Positions 18,967 to 27,051 of a stretch of 64,000 nt of DNA are shown one piece after another. A program made the position numbers and the translations under genes. The notes beneath the pieces are model-generated. The model saw only the letters and a program-made list of their open reading frames with translations. It was not told the DNA's origin and did not search any database. The first letter of the stretch is position 1. Each line of letters opens with the position of its first letter. The stretch is from contig CALGKB010000001.1 of assembly GCA_937927915.1 (NCBI GenBank), positions 213,774-277,773 of the forward strand, written 5' to 3'. Source of the DNA: an uncultured Pseudanabaenaceae cyanobacterium (GTDB lineage Bacteria; Cyanobacteriota; Cyanobacteriia; Pseudanabaenales; Pseudanabaenaceae).

Positions 18967-19536
18967 ATGGTTATCGATCGTGTACCTGACGTAGTGTTCA
19001 AGACCCGTGTGCGGGATGAATCTGTACCTGGACCTAATCCCTTCCGCTGGCAAGACCGCACCACCCAAGAAATCTTTGGCGGTAAGAAAGTAGTTTTGTT
19101 TGCTCTGCCTGGGGCATTTACTCCCACCTGTTCTTCCACCCACCTGCCCCGCTATGAGGAGCTGTACGATGAATTTAAAGCCCTAGGGATTGATGAAATC
19201 ATTTGCTTATCTGTAAACGATGCTTTTGTCATGTACAACTGGGGTAAGCAGCAGGGGGCAAAAAAAGTTATGCTCCTGCCCGATGGCAATGGCGAGTTTA
19301 CCCGCAAGATGGGGATGCTGGTGGATAAATCTAATGTCGGCTTTGGGATGCGTTCCTGGCGCTATGCCATGATTGTCAACGACTGCAAGATCGAAAAGAT
19401 GTTCATCGAGCCTGGCTTTAGTGATAACTGCCCCGATGACCCCTTTGAAGTGTCTGACGCCGACACTGTCCTGGCTTACCTGAAGGGTCAACAACAACCC
19501 GCTACCAAACCTGAGCGCAAACCTTTTGAAGGCTAA
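18967..19536 (+). CDS. Type II (Prx5-like) peroxiredoxin
   Basis: A 189-residue thiol peroxidase that reduces peroxides using thioredoxin- or glutathione-linked donors. The peroxidatic Cys55 lies in [18 protein letters not shown], and a second Cys at residue 80 ([10 protein letters not shown]) has the 25-residue spacing typical of plant and cyanobacterial type II enzymes. The ATG is preceded by GAGG. Divergent from the PerR-like repressor, with a candidate operator between them, so peroxide-inducible expression is likely. Confidence 0.93.
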   Translation: MVIDRVPDVVFKTRVRDESVPGPNPFRWQDRTTQEIFGGKKVVLFALPGAFTPTCSSTHLPRYEELYDEFKALGIDEIICLSVNDAFVMYNWGKQQGAKKVMLLPDGNGEFTRKMGMLVDKSNVGFGMRSWRYAMIVNDCKIEKMFIEPGFSDNCPDDPFEVSDADTVLAYLKGQQQPATKPERKPFEG

Positions 19537-19540
19537 TTCC

Positions 19541-19975
19541 TTAACTCTTCCCCCCCTGGGGGGAGGGTGCGATCGTTTCTGGTGCCGGGCGAGGCTGACG
19601 AGCTGCTGCTGCCACTTCTTCACAGCCTGTAGTGTAGGGGTTGTAGTAGGTGGCGTGCCCTTCTAGGACCAGCTGGCGATTGACGTTTAGTTGTCCCACC
19701 CTGATTTCTGCTAGCAGTCTGCCGTAACGGTCTTTGGCAATAGCGCGGTACTGAAACGGTTGTCCCTCCAGCATTCGCTGTAAAGCTTGGCGGGCGAGTT
19801 GTCCTGCCTGGGTCTCGATCGGGGGGACAGCAATACAGGCAAGCTGGATTTTGGTTTTTATTCCCCGCTGTGTCAGGATGATGTTGGCGCCGTCGTAGTA
19901 TTGCACCCGCAGCCTAGGGAGGGGCAAAAAAAGCAGCGACCATCCCAGCCAACACCAGAGGAAAATTTTTAACAT
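19541..19975 (-). CDS. Staphylococcal nuclease-like protein, probably catalytically dead
   Basis: A 144-residue protein with an N-terminal hydrophobic leader (1-20) and an SNase-like OB fold. The retained parts are KDRYGRLLAEI (the second catalytic Arg, R86) and the C-terminal VNRQLVLEGHATYY block. The motif that is normally VRLxGIDxPE reads IQLACIAVPP (residues 43-52): the first catalytic Arg is Gln44, the calcium-site Asp is Ala49 and the general-base Glu is Pro52. Family membership is good, but nuclease activity is unlikely. Its start overlaps the end of the bestrophin gene by 7 bp. Confidence 0.78.
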   Translation of the reverse strand: MLKIFLWCWLGWSLLFLPLPRLRVQYYDGANIILTQRGIKTKIQLACIAVPPIETQAGQLARQALQRMLEGQPFQYRAIAKDRYGRLLAEIRVGQLNVNRQLVLEGHATYYNPYTTGCEEVAAAARQPRPAPETIAPSPQGGKS

Positions 19976-20871
19976 ACTTCCACACTGGTAGAGGGGGCAA
20001 GGGAGATGAGGTCTTCAATATTGCGGTTGATGTTGTGACAAATTTGGTCGAGGGGCAGATCATTGGGGTCGGTGCCAAAGGGGTCTTCAATTTCCTCCGC
20101 AATCTCCTCAATGCCCAGCAAAACAAAGGTGACCATCACCGTTGCCAGACCAGTGATCCAGCCAAAAGCATCGACAATTTGAAAGGGCAGGAAAACGCAG
20201 TAAATTAGCAGGATTTGTTTTAAGTGAATACTATAGGCAGCGGGAATAGGAGTTTTTTGAACCCGCTCACAAATGCCTAGGGCATCCACCAGGGTATTAA
20301 TCTGTTCGTGGATTAAATTGAGGAGATAGACATGGAGACGACCCCACTGGTGCTGTTTTTGGGCGTAGTCCCCCAACCAAAAGGCAATTTCCAAGGGCGG
20401 ATGGTGCATCTGTTGTAGCTTAGCAAACTGGGCAGGGGGAAGGAAAGGACGCAGTTCCGGGTCAATGGAGCTATGGCGCAGGTGGAGCTTTACAGCCACA
20501 GCGTAGGCAGCCAGCAATTTCAGCGCTGCAATCTTATCTAGACGGTCTTGGTGGCAGGTCTCCTGCACCGCAATCCAGATAGTGCGTGCCATGTTGCGGG
20601 TAGTGTTGACCAGGGTGCCCCACGCCTTGCGACCCTCCCAAAACCGTTCATAGGCAGTATTAGTGCGAAAAACTAGCAGCAAACTCAACACCAAATTCAA
20701 AACAAATCCCACACTGCTCAAAATTTCTGGTGACAAGTCCCGCCCCAGGGTTTGCTCCACCAGGAAGACACCCTCCCCAAATAGACCACAGGCGACTACC
20801 CTAGGCAGGACAGCGGGAATGACGGAATCCCGAAAGCGTAAGGCACTCTGTAACCAGCTGCGGCTTTTCAT
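19969..20871 (-). CDS. Bestrophin family (UPF0187) membrane channel protein
   Basis: A 300-residue protein with four hydrophobic segments. Family blocks include LVFRTNTAYERFWEGRKAWGTLVNTTRNMAR (partial quote: TNTAYERFWEGRKAWG) after the second helix, and the terminal EEIAEEIEDPFGTDPNDLPLD segment (key part: IEDPFGTDPNDLPLD). Bacterial bestrophins form pentameric ion channels; in photosynthetic organisms relatives move chloride or bicarbonate across thylakoids. Its ATG overlaps the DUF3352 stop (4 bp), so it is part of a minus-strand operon DUF3352-bestrophin-SNase. Confidence 0.88.
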   Translation of the reverse strand: MKSRSWLQSALRFRDSVIPAVLPRVVACGLFGEGVFLVEQTLGRDLSPEILSSVGFVLNLVLSLLLVFRTNTAYERFWEGRKAWGTLVNTTRNMARTIWIAVQETCHQDRLDKIAALKLLAAYAVAVKLHLRHSSIDPELRPFLPPAQFAKLQQMHHPPLEIAFWLGDYAQKQHQWGRLHVYLLNLIHEQINTLVDALGICERVQKTPIPAAYSIHLKQILLIYCVFLPFQIVDAFGWITGLATVMVTFVLLGIEEIAEEIEDPFGTDPNDLPLDQICHNINRNIEDLISLAPSTSVEVC

Positions 20872-22460
20872 TGCAGGCGCAAAGAAATTTGCCCCTTTAA
20901 TACGGTGTTGCTGGTGCTAGGTAACCGCGCAATTGTTACTGATTGTAAATGATGGAGGAGGGGATTGACAAGCTGGGGCAAGGTGGGCATAGTTTCCTCA
21001 ACCAGGGCAGTAAAGGCAGGTAACGCCACCCCCCGTTCAAAATGGGCAAAGTCTTGTTTGGGCAGGGTAACTCGACTGCCAGAGCTGTCTAGGGCGGCAA
21101 TCAGAGTAGGTACGGAATTGGCAAATCCTACGACCCGATCGGTACTGCTATGTACGGCGTGGACGCGACCTTTGACGACCCTGGGGTCACTAGCTTGCAG
21201 GTCAGTCCAGACTGTCAGGGCATGGTTTTTGAGCTGGATTTTGCCCACGGTGAGGCGCTGTTGGGCTTCTTTGTCCAAACGATCGAGGGCAGCGTCACTG
21301 TTAATATCTGCCGTTTTTGCCGCTAGGAAGAGCCAGTTAGAATCTGACCCGATTGCCAGGGCATAGTCTCCCCGCACCCAGCTAAAGATGTCCGTTTCCA
21401 GGTTAAAACCAAGGGCATTGCCCAGCTGATCTACTAGCTTTTGTACTAGTTGCTGCAGACCGGGGTAGGGAGTCAGGCTGGCGCGCACATTCTGCCAAGT
21501 GGTCTGGAGGTCATGCCCTGCAAAGACAGCGGTATGGGGAGGCAGCAATTTCACCAAGTCGTTGGCAGCCGTGGGCGAAGAGGGAGCTTCCGTCCAAGGA
21601 CGATCGGTGACTAGGAGAGTTTCCCCCACCAGTGCCCCATTTTTTACCCTCCAGCCAATACCCAAACTAGCGGCAGGCAATTGCTGCACCGCCCTCCCCA
21701 GAAAGCCAGCACTTGTGCCCCAATCCCCCAACTCCGTCAAATTGATGAAGGCGAAACCAAGGCGCTTTTCCCGCAGGTTGGACAAAATCGTGCGATAGCG
21801 AGGGGCATTAGCCAAGGACAGGTCCGACACCTGCAGGTCATTGATGGCATTGCGAATTACCCGCACATCGTTGGCAAAGATGGCATAGTTACCCAAGGTG
21901 GCTCCCGCTACCGCTGGCGTGGAATCTGTGGTGATAATGGGGATACCCTCGTGTTGTTCAAATAGAAGATTTGCCCCCTGGGCTGCCAACTGCTGCCAAA
22001 AGCGCTCCAAATCCTGCCTTGCCCGCTGGGGCTGTGCCATAGCAATTGCCACGAGATAACCTGGCTGCAACCCATTGCTGCTATCCCGATCGAGGTCAGC
22101 GGTGGTCACCGCCAGGGTCAGTTCATCCCCCGCCCAGCCCCTGATGTAACGATCGTAGTCCACCAGCCAATTTTGCTGAATGAGGGAGCGCCATGCCTGC
22201 CATTCCTGGCGTAATTGCCGTCGTTGGGAAGGAGCAGTAAACAAACGGGCTGCCACCCCTAACCGATCGGGGTTAACTAAGAGGGAAGCCACCAGGGGAG
22301 CCTGCTTAGTAATAAATTTAGTCGCCAAGGGCTGACTCCGCTGCCCCCCCAACCAGGGACTGGGACGGAGAGCCAATATTCGCCCCCATAGGCTCAACCC
22401 CACCAATAAAACCAGGGCAACCACAACCCCAATGCCGGCAATTACTCTTTGCTTCTGCAT
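20868..22460 (-). CDS. DUF3352 domain protein, membrane-anchored
   Basis: About 530 residues when started at ATG 22460 (MQKQRVIAGIGVVVALVLLV), which places a signal anchor at residues 5-25; the frame is open further upstream but without a good leader. The rest is an extracytoplasmic domain with the DUF3352 pattern (LVASLLVNPDRLG near the start, DELTLAVTTADLD, YLVAIAMAQPQRA, ALAIGSDSNWLFLAA). Function is unknown; the family is widespread in cyanobacteria. First gene of the minus-strand set with bestrophin and the SNase-like protein. Confidence 0.8.
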   Translation of the reverse strand: MQKQRVIAGIGVVVALVLLVGLSLWGRILALRPSPWLGGQRSQPLATKFITKQAPLVASLLVNPDRLGVAARLFTAPSQRRQLRQEWQAWRSLIQQNWLVDYDRYIRGWAGDELTLAVTTADLDRDSSNGLQPGYLVAIAMAQPQRARQDLERFWQQLAAQGANLLFEQHEGIPIITTDSTPAVAGATLGNYAIFANDVRVIRNAINDLQVSDLSLANAPRYRTILSNLREKRLGFAFINLTELGDWGTSAGFLGRAVQQLPAASLGIGWRVKNGALVGETLLVTDRPWTEAPSSPTAANDLVKLLPPHTAVFAGHDLQTTWQNVRASLTPYPGLQQLVQKLVDQLGNALGFNLETDIFSWVRGDYALAIGSDSNWLFLAAKTADINSDAALDRLDKEAQQRLTVGKIQLKNHALTVWTDLQASDPRVVKGRVHAVHSSTDRVVGFANSVPTLIAALDSSGSRVTLPKQDFAHFERGVALPAFTALVEETMPTLPQLVNPLLHHLQSVTIARLPSTSNTVLKGQISLRLQ

Positions 22461-22519
22461 AGCTACTGAATCTGACTTAGGGCTTATTCTACACCCCTTG
22501 GTTAAAATAAAAGAAAGAT

Positions 22520-22548
22520 TTGACGCCAATGCTAACGATCGTTATCAT
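22520..22548 (+). promoter_or_regulatory. Sigma-70 type promoter for the cupin gene
   Basis: TTGACG (22520-22525), a 17-nt spacer and TATCAT (22543-22548), each five of six matches to consensus. The predicted start of transcription near 22555 leaves a leader of about 20 nt with GGGGAGAG before the ATG at 22577. Confidence 0.5.
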
Positions 22549-22576
22549 GGATGCATTTAGGGGAGAGTAATCCAGT

Positions 22577-22996
22577 ATGAATGCGCTGCCTGAATCCACT
22601 AGCAATGTCAGTGCCACTACCATTAGACCCTGGGGTTCCTTTACGGTTTTGGAGGAGGGGAAGGGCTACAAGATCAAGCGCATAGAAGTTAAGCCGGGGC
22701 ATCGCTTGAGTTTACAAATGCATCACCACCGCAGTGAGCACTGGATTGTGGTTTCCGGCACGGCAAAGGTCACCTGTGGCGACCAGGAAATTATGCTCTG
22801 CAGCAATCAATCTACCTATGTGCCCCAATGTACTCCCCACCGTCTGGCAAATCCGGGTGTCATTCCCCTGGTGATTATTGAAGTGCAAAACGGGGAATAC
22901 TTAGGCGAGGACGACATTGTTCGTTTCCATGATGACTATGCGCGGGGAGAGGACAACAGCAATGGAGACCGCAATCAGCGTCCACAATCTCACTAA
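22577..22996 (+). CDS. Cupin, mannose-6-phosphate isomerase type II C-terminal-like
   Basis: A 139-residue single cupin: WGSFTVLEEGKGYKIKRIEV, then the metal-binding motif PGHRLSLQMHHHRSEHWIVV and the second motif TPHRLANPG...VQNGEYLGEDDIVR. This is the C-terminal isomerase module usually fused to mannose-1-phosphate guanylyltransferase in ManC/AlgA proteins, here as a stand-alone gene, as is common in cyanobacteria. It probably isomerises mannose-6-phosphate for GDP-mannose and polysaccharide synthesis. Its 3' end overlaps the next gene by 35 bp. Confidence 0.85.
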   Translation: MNALPESTSNVSATTIRPWGSFTVLEEGKGYKIKRIEVKPGHRLSLQMHHHRSEHWIVVSGTAKVTCGDQEIMLCSNQSTYVPQCTPHRLANPGVIPLVIIEVQNGEYLGEDDIVRFHDDYARGEDNSNGDRNQRPQSH

Positions 22997-23906
22997 GACC
23001 TATCGCAAGGGTTTCTGGCTGCATCAAAAAGTAACTTCCCTCGTCAATTGCTCCCTGGAAGTACCGGTGGGAGTGACTTTTGGTTTGTTAGGTCCCAACG
23101 GAGCGGGGAAAACTACGTTACTAAAGATTCTCCTGGGGATCATGCGTCCTACGGAGGGTGGCGGTACTGTGTTGGGGCAACCTCTGGGGGAGCGGAGCGT
23201 GCGGCAGCGCATTGGTTACCTGCCAGAGAATGCCTACTACTACGACTATCTGACGGGGTGGGAACTGCTGGAATTCATGGGGACGCTGTTGGGAGTGCCA
23301 GAGCGGCAGAAAAGGATTGTGGAATTACTTGACCTGGTGGGGTTATCCCAGGCAAACGCCCGCCAAAAGAAGATCAAGGAGTATTCCAAGGGGATGGTAC
23401 AGCGCATCGGCATTGCCCAAGCCCTGATCAATGACCCAGAGCTGGTCTTTTTAGATGAACCTATGTCAGGACTAGACCCCCTGGGGCGCTACCAAATTCG
23501 GGAGATTATTCAAGGACTGCGCAAACAGGGCAAGACGGTCTTCTTTAACAGTCATATTCTCTCTGATGCGGAAGCCATCTGCGACTATGTGGGCATCCTC
23601 AACCAGGGGCATCTAGTGGCGATGGGCAAAATCCAAGACCTCCTAGGGGAGGAGGAGACCTATCACGTCGTGGGCAAGGGAGGAAACCCCGATCGGATTG
23701 GGCAATTTCTGTTGCACCTGGAGTGGCACGGGGACAACTGGCAGGGTTTATTGGTCCATTCCCCCAGGGAATTTTACGAAGTGGTAGAGGCAGAGGGGGG
23801 TAAGGTCATCAGTCTGGTTATGGCAAGGCAAGACCTGGAGGAGTTCTTTATCCAAAAAATTAGAGAGGGCATCCCTACGGCAACTAAGCCACCTCTGGCG
23901 GCGTAA
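22962..23906 (+). CDS. ABC transporter ATP-binding protein (ABC-2/multidrug type)
   Basis: About 314 residues from ATG 22962 (METAISVHNLTKTYRKGF). Walker A is GPNGAGKTT, the signature is KEYSKGMVQRIGIAQAL (a YSKGM variant of LSGGQ), Walker B is LVFLDEPMSGLDP and the H-loop is FFNSHILSD. The C-terminal 90 residues are the regulatory tail usual in Nod/CcmA-like ATPases. No permease is adjacent: the next gene is convergent, with a 23-bp tail overlap. The start lies inside the cupin gene in another frame, so the two are translationally coupled. Confidence 0.88.
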   Translation: METAISVHNLTKTYRKGFWLHQKVTSLVNCSLEVPVGVTFGLLGPNGAGKTTLLKILLGIMRPTEGGGTVLGQPLGERSVRQRIGYLPENAYYYDYLTGWELLEFMGTLLGVPERQKRIVELLDLVGLSQANARQKKIKEYSKGMVQRIGIAQALINDPELVFLDEPMSGLDPLGRYQIREIIQGLRKQGKTVFFNSHILSDAEAICDYVGILNQGHLVAMGKIQDLLGEEETYHVVGKGGNPDRIGQFLLHLEWHGDNWQGLLVHSPREFYEVVEAEGGKVISLVMARQDLEEFFIQKIREGIPTATKPPLAA

Positions 23907-24501
23907 CCAGGGTTTGGTACTGCAACTTGGGCTTGAGGGGGGCAAACTGCAAAGACTCGATCGTGGTGAGGGCAGCATTGGTGAGGGCAGGGGAGGCATT
24001 CTGTGCCAGGAGAATTTGGCAGTACTCCTGCAGGCGTTGTTCCTGTTGAAAGGAAAGGGATTGTTGGGCTGCCCTTTTTTGCAATTCCTGGAGGGCAATC
24101 AGGCGGGTGAGATGGTCTTCCGAAGCCAATTGGAGAATAAGCTGGTCGACTGTGCGTTCTTTACTCCTTTCCCCCCAGGTTTGATAGAGCAGCAACAGGA
24201 GAATTGCCAGGACAGCCAAAAATTGTAGCGCCGCCGCCACACCCACCCAGCCATTGGGATGGGACTGCAATAACATCAGGAGTAAATAGCAGGTAAACAC
24301 ACTGCCGCTCCCCACCCCCATCGCCCACAGCAAGCGCTGCCTAGGGCTACCCGATCGATGGTATTGGTAGGCAATTAGCATAGCTGTTGTGCCGCAGAGG
24401 AGAGTCACCACCAACCGCCAATTGGTCAGTACCATAACAAATGCTCCCCCCGCCAGCAGTAAACCAGAGGTGGACACCCGATCGGTATATTTACGCTTCA
24501 C
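23884..24501 (-). CDS. Membrane protein of unknown function with a helical C-terminal domain
   Basis: 205 residues, GTG start. Four hydrophobic segments occur in the first 110 residues (LLLAGGAFVMVLT, LVVTLLCGTTAMLI, VFTCYLLLMLL, LQFLAVLAILLLLLYQTW), followed by a soluble helical part (DQLILQLASEDHLTRLIALQELQKRA...) that resembles an armadillo/HEAT-like region found in conserved cyanobacterial proteins. I cannot name a function. Its last 23 bases overlap the convergent ABC ATPase. Confidence 0.65.
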   Translation of the reverse strand: MKRKYTDRVSTSGLLLAGGAFVMVLTNWRLVVTLLCGTTAMLIAYQYHRSGSPRQRLLWAMGVGSGSVFTCYLLLMLLQSHPNGWVGVAAALQFLAVLAILLLLLYQTWGERSKERTVDQLILQLASEDHLTRLIALQELQKRAAQQSLSFQQEQRLQEYCQILLAQNASPALTNAALTTIESLQFAPLKPKLQYQTLVTPPEVA

Positions 24502-24590
24502 AGACCTTAGTTATAGCCTGCCTTTCATTGTAGACAGGGGTTAGGGCTTTGTAAATCCCAGGTAAAAGTTGTATCTAGCTTGATTGCCAC

Positions 24591-25391
24591 TCAATGCCCT
24601 GGCGCACGATCGGTCTTTCTTGTATAGGAGTTGCTACAATCTCCTCTAAAAAAACTCACTACCTGATCGAGGGCTGCTTCTAGGGTAGTTACCAGGGGAG
24701 CAGGGGGTAAGGGGGGACGTTGCACTATCACTACAGGTAAATTTAACTGCCTTGCCGCTACAATTTTGGCATAGGTGGCATCCCCACCACTGTTCTTAGT
24801 CACGATCGTGTCGATTCTATGCTCCTGCAGTAATGCCAATTCCTCTTCTAAGGTAAAGGGACCCCGATCGAGAATCACTTCGCTGTTGGGAATATCTATG
24901 GTGGGGGGGTCAACCGATCGGATTAAAAACCACAGATGGGGCAAATTTTGGAAAGGGGCTAAATTCTGTCTACCAGTGGTGAGGAATACCCGTTGGGCAG
25001 TAGAGGGCAGGGCAGAGGGGACAGCTTCCAAACAATCGACAGGAATCCAACGATCGGTAGGGTCAGGCTCCCAGGCAGGACGGCAAAAGAGGAGATAGGG
25101 AACACAGGCGATTTGGCAAGCAAGAAAGGCATTTTGCTTAATTTGACCGGCGCAGGGGTGGGTCAGATCGACGACGAAGTCAATGCCCGTTGCCACCAAA
25201 TACTCCGCTAGACCAGGGACACCCCCAAACCCCCCTATTCTGACTTTTCCCTGTAGATTTTGGGGCTGAGCAGTCCGCCCTGCTAGGGAAGTAATCACCT
25301 CCACCTGGGGACAGCGAGAGACAAACTGCTGCACAAACTTAACCGCATCCCCCGTCCCCCCCAGGACTAACAACCTAGAACATTTCCACAC
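24591..25391 (-). CDS. cobK: Precorrin-6A / cobalt-precorrin-6A reductase
   Basis: About 266 residues. The CobK/CbiJ pattern is clear: LLVLGGTGDA at the start (dinucleotide-binding), GFGGVPGLAEYL, VDLTHPCAGQIKQNA, VFLTTGRQNLAPF, and KNSGGDATYAKIVAARQL near the end. The enzyme reduces the corrin macrocycle in cobalamin synthesis. No good ATG is near the conserved N-terminus; a GTG at 25389-25391 (VWKCSRLLVLGG) is the most economical start and overlaps the upstream gene by 17 bp. An ATG at 25445 would give a much longer overlap. No cobalamin riboswitch was recognised. Confidence 0.85.
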   Translation of the reverse strand: MWKCSRLLVLGGTGDAVKFVQQFVSRCPQVEVITSLAGRTAQPQNLQGKVRIGGFGGVPGLAEYLVATGIDFVVDLTHPCAGQIKQNAFLACQIACVPYLLFCRPAWEPDPTDRWIPVDCLEAVPSALPSTAQRVFLTTGRQNLAPFQNLPHLWFLIRSVDPPTIDIPNSEVILDRGPFTLEEELALLQEHRIDTIVTKNSGGDATYAKIVAARQLNLPVVIVQRPPLPPAPLVTTLEAALDQVVSFFRGDCSNSYTRKTDRAPGH

Positions 25392-25632
25392 TACTGGTAA
25401 AGATAGGCTCAACGTGGACACCGATGACATTACTAGGGCGAACAAATAAAATTTCGTTCTCTTCTTTAACCGGCATCGGCGTTAGTTCCCGCGAGTCCGC
25501 CTTGGGTTCAAACTTCCCCTTGTACCAGGTTTTGACCTCCTCGATCGTGTTAAACCGCAAGCGTGCCGTATGACCACCCTCCAACATGAGATGGACATGG
25601 AATTCGTTGGGCTTTCTGGGTTCTCTGGGCAT
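25375..25632 (-). CDS. Small conserved cyanobacterial protein of unknown function
   Basis: 85 residues (MPREPRKPNEFHVHLMLEGG at the start), predicted mostly beta strand: HLMLEGGHTARLRFNTIEEVKTW, then ENEILFVRPSNVIGVHVEPIF. No membrane segment or signal peptide. The pattern is that of a conserved cyanobacterial protein, but I know no function for it. It lies upstream of and overlaps cobK, and is divergent from coaX with only 36 bp between start codons. Confidence 0.62.
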   Translation of the reverse strand: MPREPRKPNEFHVHLMLEGGHTARLRFNTIEEVKTWYKGKFEPKADSRELTPMPVKEENEILFVRPSNVIGVHVEPIFTSSVEMF

Positions 25633-25668
25633 AACTCACTCTGCTAAATTGCTAAACTTTAGATTACC

Positions 25669-26355
25669 ATGACAGGAAAATGGCTGGCTCTTAACTTCGG
25701 TAACACACGCCTGCACTGGGCAATTCTGCAAGGTAAAACTCTCCTGGAATGGGGGGATACTCCCTACGCAACGCTGCATACTTTTGACCCCCAAGCCTTG
25801 CCCTTGTTTGACCAGGCAGAGCCACCGCCCATCCTCATTGCCAGTGTCAACCCCCATTACTCTGCTCCCTGGTTGCATTTGCCCCGCAGTCAGTTGCTGA
25901 CCCTTGCCGATGTTCCCCTCCCCCACACCTACCCCACCCTGGGTATCGATCGGGCATTAGCTGCCTGGGGTGCTAGACAGCGCTACGGTACTCCCGTACT
26001 GGTCATAGACTGCGGTACTGCCATTACCCTCACTGCCGTTGATGCCCTGGGTAACTTTGCCGGGGGAGCTATTTTCCCTGGTATGGATATCCTGCGCCAC
26101 AGCTGCCAACAACGCCTGCCCCATTTGCCCCCCCTCTCCCTCCCTGACCATACCCCCCCCCTCTGGAGCCACGACACCCCTAGCGCTATGCAGAGCGGTC
26201 TGTTTCACTTCATCTGCGCCGGGCTGCAAAAATTTATTGCCGATCGTTCTACCCTTACCCTCTTCACAGGAGGAGATGGACAATACTGGCAACAACACTT
26301 CCCTGGCACCCACTTTGACCCCCATCTAGTCTTTTGGGGAATGGCAGAACTATAA
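25669..26355 (+). CDS. coaX: Type III pantothenate kinase
   Basis: A 228-residue kinase that makes 4'-phosphopantothenate, the first step of CoA synthesis. It has the ASKHA-fold blocks of Coa[15 protein letters not shown] (phosphate 1 motif, N-terminus), [32 protein letters not shown] (central catalytic Asp), [10 protein letters not shown] and the late [10 protein letters not shown]. It is shorter than many CoaX (about 255) but complete. The TAA stop is part of a TATAAT that could serve as the -10 of the following rpmF gene. Confidence 0.92.
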   Translation: MTGKWLALNFGNTRLHWAILQGKTLLEWGDTPYATLHTFDPQALPLFDQAEPPPILIASVNPHYSAPWLHLPRSQLLTLADVPLPHTYPTLGIDRALAAWGARQRYGTPVLVIDCGTAITLTAVDALGNFAGGAIFPGMDILRHSCQQRLPHLPPLSLPDHTPPLWSHDTPSAMQSGLFHFICAGLQKFIADRSTLTLFTGGDGQYWQQHFPGTHFDPHLVFWGMAEL

Positions 26356-26356
26356 T
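26351..26356 (+). promoter_or_regulatory. Candidate -10 element for rpmF, overlapping the coaX stop
   Basis: TATAAT spans the TAA stop codon of coaX and lies 28 bp before the rpmF ATG. No good -35 hexamer sits 16-18 bp upstream, so the promoter is only a candidate. Confidence 0.3.
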
Positions 26357-26383
26357 GGGAGGGCTGTGTTAAAACCAGAGACT

Positions 26384-26557
26384 ATGGCAGTTCCTAAGAA
26401 ACGCACCTCCAAAGCAAAATCCGCCACCCGCAAAGCCGTGTGGAAAGCAAAAGCCCGCAAAGCCGCCCAGAAAGCCCTCTCCCTGGGTAAAGCTATCTTG
26501 ACAGGCAACAACCGCAGCTTTATCTACCCGCAGGCGGAGGAAGAGGAGGAGGAATAG
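26384..26557 (+). CDS. rpmF: 50S ribosomal protein L32
   Basis: 57 residues starting [20 protein letters not shown], the conserved L32 N-terminus, followed by the basic [18 protein letters not shown] segment and an acidic tail of Glu residues. The zinc-ribbon cysteines of some L32 proteins are absent, as is usual in cyanobacteria. ATG 26384 was chosen over an upstream ATG at 26366 because of the invariant MAVPKKR start. Confidence 0.93.
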   Translation: MAVPKKRTSKAKSATRKAVWKAKARKAAQKALSLGKAILTGNNRSFIYPQAEEEEEE

Positions 26558-26558
26558 C

Positions 26559-26879
26559 TCAAATAAATTCCACTTCCAATTGGGCGACTGTTACCGCCGC
26601 AAAGGCAAAAGCCAAGACCAAGGGCAGAGGGTTAGCCGACCACAGAGTTATCCCTCCCCCTACCAGGGCAAAGAGAATTGCCAAGGCACACCAGTATTGT
26701 TCATCGGCGGTCAGACCCTTTTGCGCCTTAATTAACTTGAGGATTTTTGTGGGAATCGGTTCGGGAATGACTGCTCCAGGGGGAAAAGCCCAATAGTTGT
26801 TTGCCTGCGCCTGGAACAACTCCGTCCAGCCATTGGCGTTACACCACTCTTCTATCCATTCATCCTGAAAGTGTTTCAT
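26559..26879 (-). CDS. Conserved cyanobacterial membrane protein of unknown function
   Basis: 106 residues. The N-terminal soluble half has tryptophan-rich segments (WIEEWCNANGWTELF, NNYWAFPPGAVIPEPIP). The C-terminal half has two hydrophobic helices (YWCALAILFALVGGGITLW, LPLVLAFAFAAVTVAQLEV). The stop is one base from the convergent rpmF stop. The composition and Trp/Pro pattern look conserved, but no function is known to me. Confidence 0.6.
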   Translation of the reverse strand: MKHFQDEWIEEWCNANGWTELFQAQANNYWAFPPGAVIPEPIPTKILKLIKAQKGLTADEQYWCALAILFALVGGGITLWSANPLPLVLAFAFAAVTVAQLEVEFI

Positions 26880-27020
26880 AAAACATTGATAATTCTCTAT
26901 CCCTCTGTCCTAATCTAAACACTTTTCCCTAGGATAGAGAACTATTGTTGCTAATATTTACATTCCCTCGCAGAACTTAACCAAATCCGCAGGGCAATGG
27001 CAATTACTATAAGTATAAAT

Positions 27021-27049
27021 ACTGAGGGGCGATGTCTACCCCTCTTAGT
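27021..27049. other. Hairpin in the rpmF-mysA intergenic region
   Basis: GAGGGG (27024-27029) pairs with CCCCTC (27039-27044) around a nine-base loop, extended by ACT/AGT with a bulge. There is no U-tract. It lies at the 3' end of the decayed minus-strand frame and could be its old terminator or an RNA structure. The rest of 26880-27051 shows nothing else. Confidence 0.3.
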
Positions 27050-27051
27050 AA

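Noticed and set aside
24502..25668. Cobalamin riboswitch near cobK
   Set aside because: cobK starts inside another gene, and neither this gene nor its 36-bp upstream spacer has room for the riboswitch core.
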